A program made the translations under genes and the position numbers. Below are positions 1-9,203 of a stretch of 64,000 nucleotides of DNA, piece after piece (the first letter of the stretch is position 1; every line of letters begins with the position of its first letter). The notes below the pieces were generated by a model, which saw only the letters and a list, made by a program, of their open reading frames with translations, had not been told where the DNA came from and did not search any database. This DNA comes from JAJPKK01 sp963807015 (GTDB taxonomy: Bacteria > Pseudomonadota > Alphaproteobacteria > Rhizobiales > Xanthobacteraceae): contig CAWEAS010000008.1 in assembly GCA_963807015.1 (NCBI GenBank), positions 372,001 to 436,000 of the forward strand. The letters run 5' to 3'.

Positions 1-1
1 C

Positions 2-1087
2 ATTTTCGAGCGTTTCGCAAGGCTGATCGCCGCCGAGGGTGGCGACCTGCGGCACATTGTGCGGGTCGATCAATACTATCCCGATGCCCAAGTTGTGAAC
101 GCCTATCAACGAGCCCGAAAAGCCGTGCTGAAGGACTTCGTGCCGCCCAGCACATCGGTGCTGATGGACGAACTGCTTGTCGAAGGCGTCAACATGGACG
201 TGTCGATGCTCGCGGTATTGCCCGGCGGCAACCGCGAGCCGAAGGCCGCGCAACCGGTTGGTGTGCCGGTGCCGCAACACTCGGGCTTTATCGCGTCGCT
301 CGTGTCCGGAGACTACGTATTCGTCGCGGGCCAGATGCCGAACAATGACGAGATGACGGCCATTGCCAAGCCGGCCTACCGCCCGCCCAATGCGGTTTGG
401 AACGGCACCGACATACGGCTGCAGACTGAGTTCCTCATCACGTCTCGCCTCAAACCCGCTCTCGAAGCTGGTGGAAGTTCCATCAACAATGCAATCAAGG
501 CGCAGGTCTATCTGACGAACATCGAGGACCTGCCGGAGTTCATGGATGTCTGGGACAGCCACTTTGGCGCCAGCCCCTGCGCCCTCACGGTGGTCGCCAC
601 GAAGGGATTGGCGCTCCTGGAGTCGATTATCGAGATCAACATCTTTGGCGTGCGCGATACCGGCGAGATCAAGAAGCAGATCATCGATCACAAGCCCTCC
701 GCGCATATGCGACTTGGGCCCGCGGCGGTGCGTGCGGGGGACTTGCTGTGCCTGTCGGCCCTCTATGCGGCCGATGCGAACGGTGCCATTCCCAAGGTGC
801 GCGATTCCGCCGGGCTAAAATATTTCGGCGTCCCGGCTCGCCATCAGATGGAATCGATTCTGACGGCAGCCAATGAGATCTGCGAAGTGGCGGGGGCATC
901 GCTTGCCAACCTCGCCCGCGCCAATCACTTCGTCGGTGACCTGAACGTCGTGCATCCACTGTTGCGGACGTGGCAGAAGCGGCTTGCCGGTGCGCCAATC
1001 CCGTTCGGCGTTGTCCGCGTGCCGCGCCCAGTGCCGGTGCCGGGTTGCGACATCACCGCCGACTTATGGGTTTATCACCCGCACTGA
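2..1087 (+). CDS. RidA/YjgF-family multi-domain protein (5' end outside window)
   Basis: The reading frame is open to the left edge, so the gene is 5'-truncated; the first GTG at 59 is probably not the true start. The visible protein has three consecutive RidA/YjgF-like segments: a truncated first one (ending near the MLAVLPGG stretch), a second starting with HSGFIASLVSGDYVFVAGQM, and a third starting with GPAAVRAGDLLCLSAL. RidA proteins are small trimeric enamine/imine deaminases; family members of catabolic clusters may deaminate or hydrolyse pathway intermediates. The usual catalytic arginine of archetypal RidA (in a CxR-type context) is not obvious in the last two segments, so it may be a non-deaminase Rid subgroup. 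The gene converges on the GGDEF-EAL gene. Domain assignment is good; substrate unknown. Confidence 0.8.
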   Translation: MFERFARLIAAEGGDLRHIVRVDQYYPDAQVVNAYQRARKAVLKDFVPPSTSVLMDELLVEGVNMDVSMLAVLPGGNREPKAAQPVGVPVPQHSGFIASLVSGDYVFVAGQMPNNDEMTAIAKPAYRPPNAVWNGTDIRLQTEFLITSRLKPALEAGGSSINNAIKAQVYLTNIEDLPEFMDVWDSHFGASPCALTVVATKGLALLESIIEINIFGVRDTGEIKKQIIDHKPSAHMRLGPAAVRAGDLLCLSALYAADANGAIPKVRDSAGLKYFGVPARHQMESILTAANEICEVAGASLANLARANHFVGDLNVVHPLLRTWQKRLAGAPIPFGVVRVPRPVPVPGCDITADLWVYHPH

Positions 1088-1237
1088 TCAGAATCGCACC
1101 CATGCATCAATCGTCGCGGCCATGTTCCTTGATACCTACTAGAACCACGATCAACGTTTGTGCATTGAACGACTCTGCGCGATGCCAATCTGCAGCACCG
1201 TTTCGCGGCGCGGAGTGTCACGATTACGGCCATTTGC

Positions 1238-4078
1238 CTAGTGCGACGCGCTGCTTTTGGAAGCGCGATGCGCGCGTCGCGGCTTGACGGCCACCCGAGC
1301 GTCGCGACCGCTCTCTGCCAACAGGCGCATGACGCTGCCGCTGCGGAGGAGCGGCAGAACATCTTCCGGCGTCATCGGCGCGGCAAAGTAGAAGCCCTGT
1401 GCCTGTCGGCATCCCCACCGGTGCAGCAATCGCACCTGGTCCGCCGTTTCCACGCCTTCGGCGATGACTCCGATTCCCAATTCTCGCGCGAGGCCGATCG
1501 ACGCCTTGACGATTGCCGTGTCGTTGGCATCGACGCCAATATCCTTGACGAATTCCTGCGCGATTTTGATCCGATCCACCGGGAAACGCCGAAGGTAGAG
1601 CAGCGAGGAATAGCCCGTGCCAAAGTCGTCGATCGCGATTTTCAACCCGCGGGCGCGTAGCCGCTCGACGACGCTGTCGTGCCCGCCCGAAGTCCCCATC
1701 AGCGCGCTTTCCGTCATCTCGATCTCCAGCAAACGGGGCGGCAATCCCGTCTCCGCGAGCACCGCCTCGATCTCGTTTTCCAACTCGCGAGGCGCCTTGA
1801 ACTGAAGCGCCGAAACATTGACCGCGAGCAGAGGTACCGCGACGCCGCTATCTAGCCATTGCTTGGCCTGCCGGCACGCCGAGCGTAAAATCCAATTTCC
1901 AAGCACGACGACGAGACCGCTGCGCTCCGCCGCAGGCAGAAATTCGGCGGGCGAGAGCAAACCCAACGTCGGATGGTTCCAGCGGACCAGCGCCTCCAGT
2001 CCGGCGACACGACTGGTCTCCACGTCCACTTGGGGCTGATACGCCAGGAACAATTGGCCCGCCGCTATACCCGCGCGCAACTCGGATGTCAGGGCCACGC
2101 GCTTGCGCACTTCCGCATCCATTGCGCTGGTGAAGAATCGATACGTGTGCCGGCCCTCCGATTTTGCCCGATAAAGCGCGACATCGGCGTGCGCGAGAAG
2201 CGCTTCGGCTCCAGGACTGTCCGGCTCGTAGGTCGCGATGCCGATGCTGGCCCCGGATTGGATTTGGTTGCTGTCGAGCAGGAACGGCTCGATCATGATT
2301 TGCAACAGCTTGTCCGCCAGCGCCCCGACCTCCGTCGGGTCGCCAATGTCCGCCATCAGCAAAGCGAATTCGTCGCCGCCAAACCGCGCAAGGGTGTCGA
2401 TCGCTCTCACGTTCGCCTGCAGCCGTTCGGAAACTGACTGGAGCAGTCGGTCGCCGATGGGGTGACCCAGCGTATCGTTAACGTCCTTGAAATGATCGAG
2501 GTCGAGATAGAGTACCGCGAAGCCGCGCCCGCCTCGACGCGCTCGCTCGATCGCCCGGGCCACCGCGGCGACGAATACGCCGCGATTGGCCAGTCCGGTC
2601 AGGAGGTCGAACTGCGCCATCCTCTTGAGCTGACATTCGGCCTCCTTGCGTCGCGAAATTTCACGCGCCGTCGTGAGCAGGAAATCCCGCCCGCCGAAGG
2701 AAGCCCGGCGTATCGACAGTTCGACCCAGAACAGCCGCCCATCCTTCGCCTTGCAGTGCCAGTCGAACGTTTGTGCCACCCCGGATCGTGCCTTCTGCAT
2801 CTCGGACAACAGGTTCTGGCGCGTGTAAGGCGGGTTGCTCTCGAAGAGATCCCCGATCGGCTGGCTCAGCAACTCTTCGCGCGTATAGCCGAACATCTCG
2901 CAGACGCGTTGATTGCTCTCGACGACAGTCCCGGTTTCGAAGTCATGCACGACTATGAGATCGTTGACGGAATCGAAGATGGTGCGGAAGCGCTCCTCGC
3001 TTCGTCGCAATGCCGATTGCGCTTGCTTGAGATCAGTGATGTCCGTTACCGCCCCGATTAGGCCGGTCACGACCCCCAATTCCGAATGGAAGGGAAAGAA
3101 ATTCGCCAGCCAATAGCGCTGGGCGCCAGACCCCGTGGGAGCCCCGCCTTGAATTTCAGCGTTGAGGACCGACTCGCCGCGCTCATAGACCGGCCGATAG
3201 AGTTCCATGATCTTGTCCGCCAGTCCGGGGATGACATCGCGCAGAGTGCGGCCGATATGAGCACCGACGGGGAGCCCGTTGATTTCCGCCATGTGCTCAT
3301 TGATCCGAACGTAGCGATAGTCGGCATCCATGAAACAGAGACCGACCGGCGAATACTGGTAGACCAGCTCGATTTCGTTCAGAACGGCCTTGTTCTTGGC
3401 GACGGCAGCTCGCAGTTGGCGATTGGCGGCGGCCTCGTCGAGGCTCAGCCGTATGGAGTGCACGATCACGCGGTTGATGTAGCGTCCCATCAAAGCGACG
3501 ACCGCGACGTAGGCCGCCAGCATCAGGCCCATCGCAATCGAGACCCGGTCACCCGTCGCCACATAACAAAGGACTTGTGGAACGATGGCGGGCAGCGCGT
3601 AACCGAAAAAGGCCGGCAGATATGCCGAATGCAGGAAGACCGCGCCGACCATCATGCCACCGAGCACAAAAATGACGACGACGTGTGCGACCGGATCCGG
3701 CGATACGAAGACAACCGATCCGGCAAGGCCCCAGAGAAAACCCGTCGCGGCGGCGCCTACGGTAAAACGCTTGGCCCAGTTGATCTCGTGCTCATCGTCG
3801 TGCGGTTGCTGCAGGTGCTGCAGATAACGTGCCCGATCACCGAAACGAATGCCCACAACAATGCAGAACAGCCCGATCCAAAGCAGGAGGATCCATGGCG
3901 GATAAGCTTGCCCGAGCACCACAGCGAGGATTGATGCGTTGATCGGGTTTGCCAGCATGATCGCAGGTGCGCCATACAGCGCCTTGACTTGCTGGGCGAG
4001 TACTGCCGCCTGGAGCTCCGCCTGGTTCGGGGGAGGTGGGCCGTGCTCGAAAAGGCATTCGTTGGGCATTAGGTCCAC
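1238..4078 (-). CDS. Membrane-anchored PAS-PAS-GGDEF-EAL cyclic-di-GMP signalling protein
   Basis: 946 residues. Residues about 45-210 hold several hydrophobic segments that look like a MASE-type membrane sensor. Two PAS domains follow (around 235-355 and 360-480), then GGDEF (about 490-645) and EAL (about 665-905). The diguanylate cyclase site is intact (RFGGDEFALL) and is preceded, five residues upstream, by an RAID sequence fitting the RxxD inhibitory site. In the EAL domain the EALVRW, EMTES, DDFGTGYSS and AEGVET motifs are present; the usual KID after DDFGTGYSS reads KIA, a change outside the metal ligands. It probably both makes and degrades c-di-GMP, with direction set by the PAS/membrane sensor. 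It stands alone, transcribed towards the RidA gene. Start could be Met1 or Met4. Confidence 0.9.
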   Translation of the reverse strand: MDLMPNECLFEHGPPPPNQAELQAAVLAQQVKALYGAPAIMLANPINASILAVVLGQAYPPWILLLWIGLFCIVVGIRFGDRARYLQHLQQPHDDEHEINWAKRFTVGAAATGFLWGLAGSVVFVSPDPVAHVVVIFVLGGMMVGAVFLHSAYLPAFFGYALPAIVPQVLCYVATGDRVSIAMGLMLAAYVAVVALMGRYINRVIVHSIRLSLDEAAANRQLRAAVAKNKAVLNEIELVYQYSPVGLCFMDADYRYVRINEHMAEINGLPVGAHIGRTLRDVIPGLADKIMELYRPVYERGESVLNAEIQGGAPTGSGAQRYWLANFFPFHSELGVVTGLIGAVTDITDLKQAQSALRRSEERFRTIFDSVNDLIVVHDFETGTVVESNQRVCEMFGYTREELLSQPIGDLFESNPPYTRQNLLSEMQKARSGVAQTFDWHCKAKDGRLFWVELSIRRASFGGRDFLLTTAREISRRKEAECQLKRMAQFDLLTGLANRGVFVAAVARAIERARRGGRGFAVLYLDLDHFKDVNDTLGHPIGDRLLQSVSERLQANVRAIDTLARFGGDEFALLMADIGDPTEVGALADKLLQIMIEPFLLDSNQIQSGASIGIATYEPDSPGAEALLAHADVALYRAKSEGRHTYRFFTSAMDAEVRKRVALTSELRAGIAAGQLFLAYQPQVDVETSRVAGLEALVRWNHPTLGLLSPAEFLPAAERSGLVVVLGNWILRSACRQAKQWLDSGVAVPLLAVNVSALQFKAPRELENEIEAVLAETGLPPRLLEIEMTESALMGTSGGHDSVVERLRARGLKIAIDDFGTGYSSLLYLRRFPVDRIKIAQEFVKDIGVDANDTAIVKASIGLARELGIGVIAEGVETADQVRLLHRWGCRQAQGFYFAAPMTPEDVLPLLRSGSVMRLLAESGRDARVAVKPRRAHRASKSSASH

Positions 4079-4411
4079 GCAATGCGCGCCATGCGATCGG
4101 CCGTTGCGGCGGACGACGCAAGCGACAGTGTTACGGGGCTGGAACCTAGCTGTTACTACGACGAAGCAAATTAAGTAATATCTCTGAGTTTAGTATTTAT
4201 AGTTTACGGTTCGCTTATATAGTTGCATCAATTAAAGGTATCAAGTCGGATTTTATTTTTGCGCTAAATCAATGCTGGCTCGTTTCCTATGCTCTACGCG
4301 TCAAGCGGACGTAATCGCGCGTATGCGGACCTGCGGTGACCAAAGATCCATTACTGAGCGGACACGTCAAAATTTTGCCGCGCCGGAATTCTGCGAACGA
4401 GGGACGCGACC
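4079..4411. other. AT-rich divergent intergenic region
   Basis: 333 bases between the divergent GGDEF-EAL and lipase-like genes. The part around 4165-4265 is clearly more AT-rich than its surroundings, as expected for promoters on both strands. No convincing -35/-10 pair, RNA gene or repeat was recognised. Confidence 0.5.
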
Positions 4412-5713
4412 TTGAACAAAATCTTGTTTGTTACGATGATTGTCTGGCTTTCGATTGAACCGGGTGGCGGCCTCGTGGAGGCTCAACCACAAACTCCGGC
4501 CTTCCACGAGGCTGCTAGCAAGATACCTCCCGAAGGCGCGCTGGGGCAGATTGTGGCCCAGGAGTCGATAGCGACCCCGGTCGCCGGGGCACAAGCCTGG
4601 CGCATCGCCTACATCTCCTCTGGCTTGGCAGGGCGGAAAACCATCGTCACCGGATTGGTCGTGGCCCCGGTGGGGCCGCCGCCGCCGGATGGCCGTCCGA
4701 TCATGGCCTGGGCGCACGGCACGACGGGAACCGCGGAGAACTGCGGGCCGTCCCAGGTGCTGAACCCGGCGCAGAGCCTCAACGAGTACTTTCTCATGAA
4801 TGGCAACTCGTGGACGGATTATGGACTGCCAAGCGTTGAGGCCTTTATCAAGGAGGGTTACGTCGTTGTCGGCACCGACTATCAAGGGCTGGGCGGCGGG
4901 GGCCGGCATCAATACGCTGTCGCTGCAACGCAGGCCCGCGACGTCATCGATTCGATTCGGGCGGTCAGTTCCATGAAGGCCAGCGGGGCGGGCAAGAAAG
5001 CGATTGTCTACGGCTGGTCGCAAGGAGGCGGCGCGGCCGTCGCTGCCGCAAGCCTGCCGGATTACATCGGCCAACAAGGCACGGCATCGGACGACATTCA
5101 GCTTCTGGGTTTCGTCGCCTTGGCGCCGTTCGACACAGCCGTGTTGGCTGCAAATGCAACCGCGGACCAATCCGGTTCGGAGAAATTGATGGCTGAACTA
5201 ACGGCCAAGTTTTCCGACAACGTGTTCAATTTCACCCATTTTGCAATGAACCTATGGGGGACGCAGGCTGCCTTTCCAGACCTGCATCTGAATGATGTTT
5301 TCACGGATGACGGTGCGAAAGTCGTGGATAGGGTGTTCTCCAACAAGTGCATGCATTCGGCGGCCGACACTCTCAACTATGCCTACGCGTCGGAATATAA
5401 ATCGTTGCTGAACCCGAAGCCGAAAAACGCAGCGGCTTGGACGCTGGCGCTTGTTCAAGGCAGCGTTGCCCCGGTGAAGCCGGTCGCGCCCGTGATCATT
5501 TATTGGGGAACCAAGGACACGGTGCTCCCGCCCGTGATGGGGAAGCTCTATCAGGATCAAATGTGCAAGCTGGGCGGCAATGTGGAACGGGTGCGGCTGG
5601 CAGGAGAGCAGACGCATTTTTCAACGCCAGGCGCTGCGGCGCCGCTTTACCTGCGTTGGGTCAGGGAGCGAATGGCCCGCACACCGCTCCCGACCGGCTG
5701 TCCTGCGAACTAG
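4412..5713 (+). CDS. Exported alpha/beta hydrolase, secretory-lipase (LIP) family
   Basis: 433 residues with an N-terminal signal peptide (hydrophobic ILFVTMIVWLSI, cleavage likely after VEAQ). An oxyanion-type WAHGTTGT segment and the nucleophile elbow GWSQGG (around residue 198) mark an alpha/beta hydrolase; IIYWGTKDTVLPP gives a plausible acid residue and THFSTP the histidine. The WAHGTTGTAENCGPS block followed by GTDYQGLG resembles the secretory lipase family known from Candida LIP proteins and found in actinobacteria and proteobacteria. It should hydrolyse esters outside the cytoplasm; lipid versus small ester substrate cannot be told. It is the first of a run of exported hydrolases (4.4-11 kb) but has its own upstream region. 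Confidence 0.85.
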   Translation: MNKILFVTMIVWLSIEPGGGLVEAQPQTPAFHEAASKIPPEGALGQIVAQESIATPVAGAQAWRIAYISSGLAGRKTIVTGLVVAPVGPPPPDGRPIMAWAHGTTGTAENCGPSQVLNPAQSLNEYFLMNGNSWTDYGLPSVEAFIKEGYVVVGTDYQGLGGGGRHQYAVAATQARDVIDSIRAVSSMKASGAGKKAIVYGWSQGGGAAVAAASLPDYIGQQGTASDDIQLLGFVALAPFDTAVLAANATADQSGSEKLMAELTAKFSDNVFNFTHFAMNLWGTQAAFPDLHLNDVFTDDGAKVVDRVFSNKCMHSAADTLNYAYASEYKSLLNPKPKNAAAWTLALVQGSVAPVKPVAPVIIYWGTKDTVLPPVMGKLYQDQMCKLGGNVERVRLAGEQTHFSTPGAAAPLYLRWVRERMARTPLPTGCPAN

Positions 5714-5825
5714 GCGATCTATGTCCGCCCGCTTTCGGTCAACCAAAACGAATTCCGGCGCGACCGCCGGGAGGCGGTTGTTTTATCGCTTCCTAACCAA
5801 GAAGGCAGCCGCCGTGCCCGCTTTG

Positions 5826-7481
5826 CTACGGCAATGCCGGCGTGGTCTTCGGCGGAATGCGATGATGGGTCGCCTGCTCGTAAGCATAGCCGAGCTTCAG
5901 CAGGATCGGCTCGTCATACGGCCGGCCGAAGAACGTGATGCCCACGGGAAGATTGTCCGCCGTGAAACCGGACGGCACCGTCATCGACGCGGCATAGACG
6001 AGGAACGTGTTCAGCGTCGGCACTCCCCTGTTGTTGACATAAGGCGGATTGATGCCATCGCGGATCAGCGTCGGCTGGTGCTCCACGGACTTGTGGACGA
6101 TCGCGTCCAACTTGTTGTCGGCCATGACCTTGAGAATCGTGAGCAGCAATTGCTCGCGCGCCTCCAGATAGGCAAGGTAAGCGGCGGGATTGAGCGGCGC
6201 AGCCGGCTTTTTCCATTGCTCCACCTTCGGCGGCGGAAAGCTCTTGTCGATCTCCGGCGAGTTGGCGATGTCCTGTCGCGTCTTGAACGGTGAGTTGGGG
6301 TTGCGCGCGAGGTAAAGTTTCAGTGCTTCGTCGGCCATCGCCGGATTGGAGGCGCGTTTCGCGAGCAGCAGCTTCAGATCGGGGATCACGATCGGATCGA
6401 CGAGGATCGCCCCCGCCGATTTGAACTCCGCGACATTCTTCTCAAATGCGGCGTCGACCTTCTTGAAGTCGTCCGACCCGGGGTCCGATTGCACCCCTAT
6501 TGGTTCGCGCAAAATCCCAATGCGCGCACCCTTGAGAGCATCCTTGTCAAGAAATCGCGTGTAGCTGCCGTCGACCTTGCCGATTCCGAGGGCCGTCAAC
6601 GGATCTTCCGGATCGTAGCCGGCCATCACGTCCAGCAGTTCGGCAAGGTCGCGCACAGTGCGTGCCATCGGCCCCATCTGTGCCGCCGCAGTCGGATAGC
6701 CGTCCCACATGCCGCTCCGACTGACGAGGCCGGGAGTGGGTCGCAGGCTGACGATCGCATTCCAGGCGGCAGGCCGGCGGATGGATGCAAAGGTTTCCTC
6801 CCCGAGTGCAACCGTGGAGAAATTGGCTGCGACCGCCGCGCCGGAACCGCCGGAAGAACCACCGACGGTCCGCTCGAGATCATACGGATTGCGCGTCACC
6901 CCGAACATCGATCCGTAGGTATCGCCGGCCGCGAATTCGCTGAGCGTCGTCTTCCCGAGGATGATCGCTCCCGCCTTGCGCAGCTTCTCGACCACGAAGG
7001 CGTCGCGCGGCGGCCGATAATCCTTGAACACCACCGTGCCGAGCGTCGTCGGCGTGCCGGCCACATCGATCTCGTCCTTGACCAGGATCGGAATGCCATG
7101 CAGCGGACCAACAGGTCCCGAGGACTTGAATGCGGCGTCCAGCCTGTCGGCGTCTTCGAGCGCGCGGGGATTGAGCGTGATGACGGAATTGATGGCCGGA
7201 CCATGCTTGTCGAAGGCATCGATCCGATCGAGATAGCCCTGCACCAGCTGGTGCGCGGTCAGCCTGCCGGATTTGAGCGCGGCATGAACGTCGTCGATCG
7301 ATGTCTCCAAGAGATTGAACGGCGTGGTCTTGTCGCTGGCGGATCGCGCGTTCGCCGGTGCCGCGCAGAACGTCGCCATGCACAAGGCGAAGACACTTGC
7401 GGCGCATGCCCCGCTCGCCCGTTTGAACACTGCGCCCACTGCCGTCCGGCACGACGCGCCCTTGTCCGCTCCGCCCTTCAT
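5826..7481 (-). CDS. Exported amidase, amidase-signature family
   Basis: 551 residues starting with a signal peptide (hydrophobic core about residues 25-43, cleavage near ANA). Amidase-signature features are clear: catalytic Lys in ILVKDEIDVAG, the GGSSGGSGAA glycine/serine stretch with the cis-Ser, and the nucleophile Ser in EETFASIRRPAA. The family usually reads GGS just before Ile/Arg; here the glycines are FA, a variant that keeps the serine. Predicted to hydrolyse a carboxamide in the periplasm. It is divergent from the beta-lactamase-fold hydrolase at 7661, with 179 bases between. The presence of a signal peptide sets it apart from GatA or cytoplasmic amidases. Family certain, substrate unknown. 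Confidence 0.9.
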   Translation of the reverse strand: MKGGADKGASCRTAVGAVFKRASGACAASVFALCMATFCAAPANARSASDKTTPFNLLETSIDDVHAALKSGRLTAHQLVQGYLDRIDAFDKHGPAINSVITLNPRALEDADRLDAAFKSSGPVGPLHGIPILVKDEIDVAGTPTTLGTVVFKDYRPPRDAFVVEKLRKAGAIILGKTTLSEFAAGDTYGSMFGVTRNPYDLERTVGGSSGGSGAAVAANFSTVALGEETFASIRRPAAWNAIVSLRPTPGLVSRSGMWDGYPTAAAQMGPMARTVRDLAELLDVMAGYDPEDPLTALGIGKVDGSYTRFLDKDALKGARIGILREPIGVQSDPGSDDFKKVDAAFEKNVAEFKSAGAILVDPIVIPDLKLLLAKRASNPAMADEALKLYLARNPNSPFKTRQDIANSPEIDKSFPPPKVEQWKKPAAPLNPAAYLAYLEAREQLLLTILKVMADNKLDAIVHKSVEHQPTLIRDGINPPYVNNRGVPTLNTFLVYAASMTVPSGFTADNLPVGITFFGRPYDEPILLKLGYAYEQATHHRIPPKTTPALP

Positions 7482-7660
7482 GGCTGTCCTCCCGGTTGGA
7501 TGATGTGATTGCGCCAGGCTCTCACTCTACAGTGGAGCGACGCGTCGGTGCCATGGGCCGCCCGCAAAAAACGAAGTCGGCGCACGTCCTGTTACGACCC
7601 AATGCCCAAGGTGTTTCAACCGGGGATCATGCTATTGTTCCTGATCAGGGAGGGCAGCAC

Positions 7661-9139
7661 ATGAACGGCAAGTTGTTTGTGGCGACGCTTATGGGCTTCT
7701 TTCTTTCGGCTTCAGCAACACAAGCAGCGGGCAACGACGCCCTCATTGCCCGAGCCAAGACCTTCGAACTCGATACTCCCTACGTTCCGCCTCCGGGTGA
7801 TCCTTTGGCGCATCACGCCGCAGGATACGCCAAGGTGATGTGCTCAGCCGTCTTCATGACTGGCCTCGCGCCAGACTTCGCGGCCGAAAACGTCGGCTTC
7901 TTCACTGCGCCCTATGGCGTACGCTCGAAGCTTGGCAAGCCGGTCATCGATCGAGCCAAGCGCGAGGTCCGCATTAGCCTTCCGAACGGCTTGACGCGCA
8001 CCGCCAAATATCTTGGGAGCCAAGGCTGCGTCACGTGGCCGGTCGGCCAAGACACTCTCAATTTCAAACCGGTCGACGTCAAAAGTCGCTTGCCTGATCC
8101 GTCCACCGAGCCTTGGCCGATGGGCAACGTTCTGCCCAAGGAGCCGCTGCCCGCGGAGATCAATGCGAGCAAGCTCGAAGCGGCCGTGAATGCCGCGTTT
8201 CAGCCGGCCGACGGACTTACGGCAGCGTTTGTGATCACCTGGAAAGGACGCCTCATCGCCGAGCGCTATGGCGAGGGTCTCACTGCCGAGACCCCGCTCG
8301 AAGGCTGGTCAATGGGCAAGAGCGTCACGGCGACGCTGTTTGGCATCTTGGTCAAGGACGGCGTCTACTCATTGGATCAACCTGCACCCATTCCGGAATG
8401 GCAGACGCCGGGAGATCCGCGAGCGAAAATCCGCATTGCTGACATTCTGCACATGTCGAGCGGCTTGCGGATCAAGGCACCCCAGGACCCCGATTATGAT
8501 CCGACAGGCCCTTATCCGGACCACCTCTTTCTTTACACCGGCGGCGTTGACTCCTTTCACTATGCGGCGACGAGGCCCTTGCAATGGCCTCCGAACACAA
8601 TCGGCCGCTATCACAACACTGATCCCGTCCTCATCAGCTATCTGATCCGGCTCGGCGTCGAGAAACGCGGCGAGGACTATCTGTCATTTCCGCAACGCGC
8701 GCTCTTCGACAAGCTCGGTATCCGCACAATGGTCATCGAGACTGACCCGTTCGGAAATTTCCTCGGCCAAGGCTACGAAGTCGGCTCGGGCCGCGATTGG
8801 GCGCGGCTGGGCAATCTTTATCTTCAAGATGGCGTTTGGAATGGCGAGCGCATTCTCCCCGAAGGCTACGCCAACTTCGTCAGCACGCTTGCGCCGGCTT
8901 GGGCCGCTGACGGGCGCCCGATCTATGGTGCCTTCTTCTGGCTCAATCAGGACGGCCGATATCCGGTACCGCGCGACGCTTATTTCATGTCGGGCGCCGG
9001 CGGACAGACTACGCTCATCGTTCCTTCCCATGACCTCGTTGTCGTCAGGCTCGGACACTATCGAGGTGACGCCGCGGGTGCCGTCGGATTTAACAAGGCA
9101 CTCGCGCTGTTGATGCAGGCAATCCCTCGAGGGAAATAA
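7661..9139 (+). CDS. Exported serine hydrolase, class C beta-lactamase fold (NylB/esterase type)
   Basis: ATG at 7661 is chosen because an AGGGAGG ribosome binding site lies about seven bases upstream and a signal peptide (KLFVATLMGFFLSASATQA) follows at once; the frame is open further upstream but without such features. 493 residues. The catalytic SxxK is SMGK in GWSMGKSVTATLFG (about residue 215) and the YxN motif is YHN in RYHNTDPVL. The third box is SGAGGQ rather than KTG. The fold covers penicillin-binding proteins, class C beta-lactamases, esterases and 6-aminohexanoate-dimer hydrolase; a residual lactamase role is not supported by anything specific. It precedes the Tat amidohydrolase on the same strand by 64 bases, so co-transcription is likely. 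Confidence 0.87.
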   Translation: MNGKLFVATLMGFFLSASATQAAGNDALIARAKTFELDTPYVPPPGDPLAHHAAGYAKVMCSAVFMTGLAPDFAAENVGFFTAPYGVRSKLGKPVIDRAKREVRISLPNGLTRTAKYLGSQGCVTWPVGQDTLNFKPVDVKSRLPDPSTEPWPMGNVLPKEPLPAEINASKLEAAVNAAFQPADGLTAAFVITWKGRLIAERYGEGLTAETPLEGWSMGKSVTATLFGILVKDGVYSLDQPAPIPEWQTPGDPRAKIRIADILHMSSGLRIKAPQDPDYDPTGPYPDHLFLYTGGVDSFHYAATRPLQWPPNTIGRYHNTDPVLISYLIRLGVEKRGEDYLSFPQRALFDKLGIRTMVIETDPFGNFLGQGYEVGSGRDWARLGNLYLQDGVWNGERILPEGYANFVSTLAPAWAADGRPIYGAFFWLNQDGRYPVPRDAYFMSGAGGQTTLIVPSHDLVVVRLGHYRGDAAGAVGFNKALALLMQAIPRGK

Positions 9140-9203
9140 AAGCGTGTCTGTTTTGACGATGTTATCTCAAGTGTAGGGATGCGATTTTGGCAGGGGCGCA
9201 GGC

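Noticed and set aside
7661..9139. Antibiotic-resistance class C beta-lactamase
   Set aside because: SxxK and YxN are shared by the whole fold; the KTG box is replaced and nothing else indicates lactam resistance.
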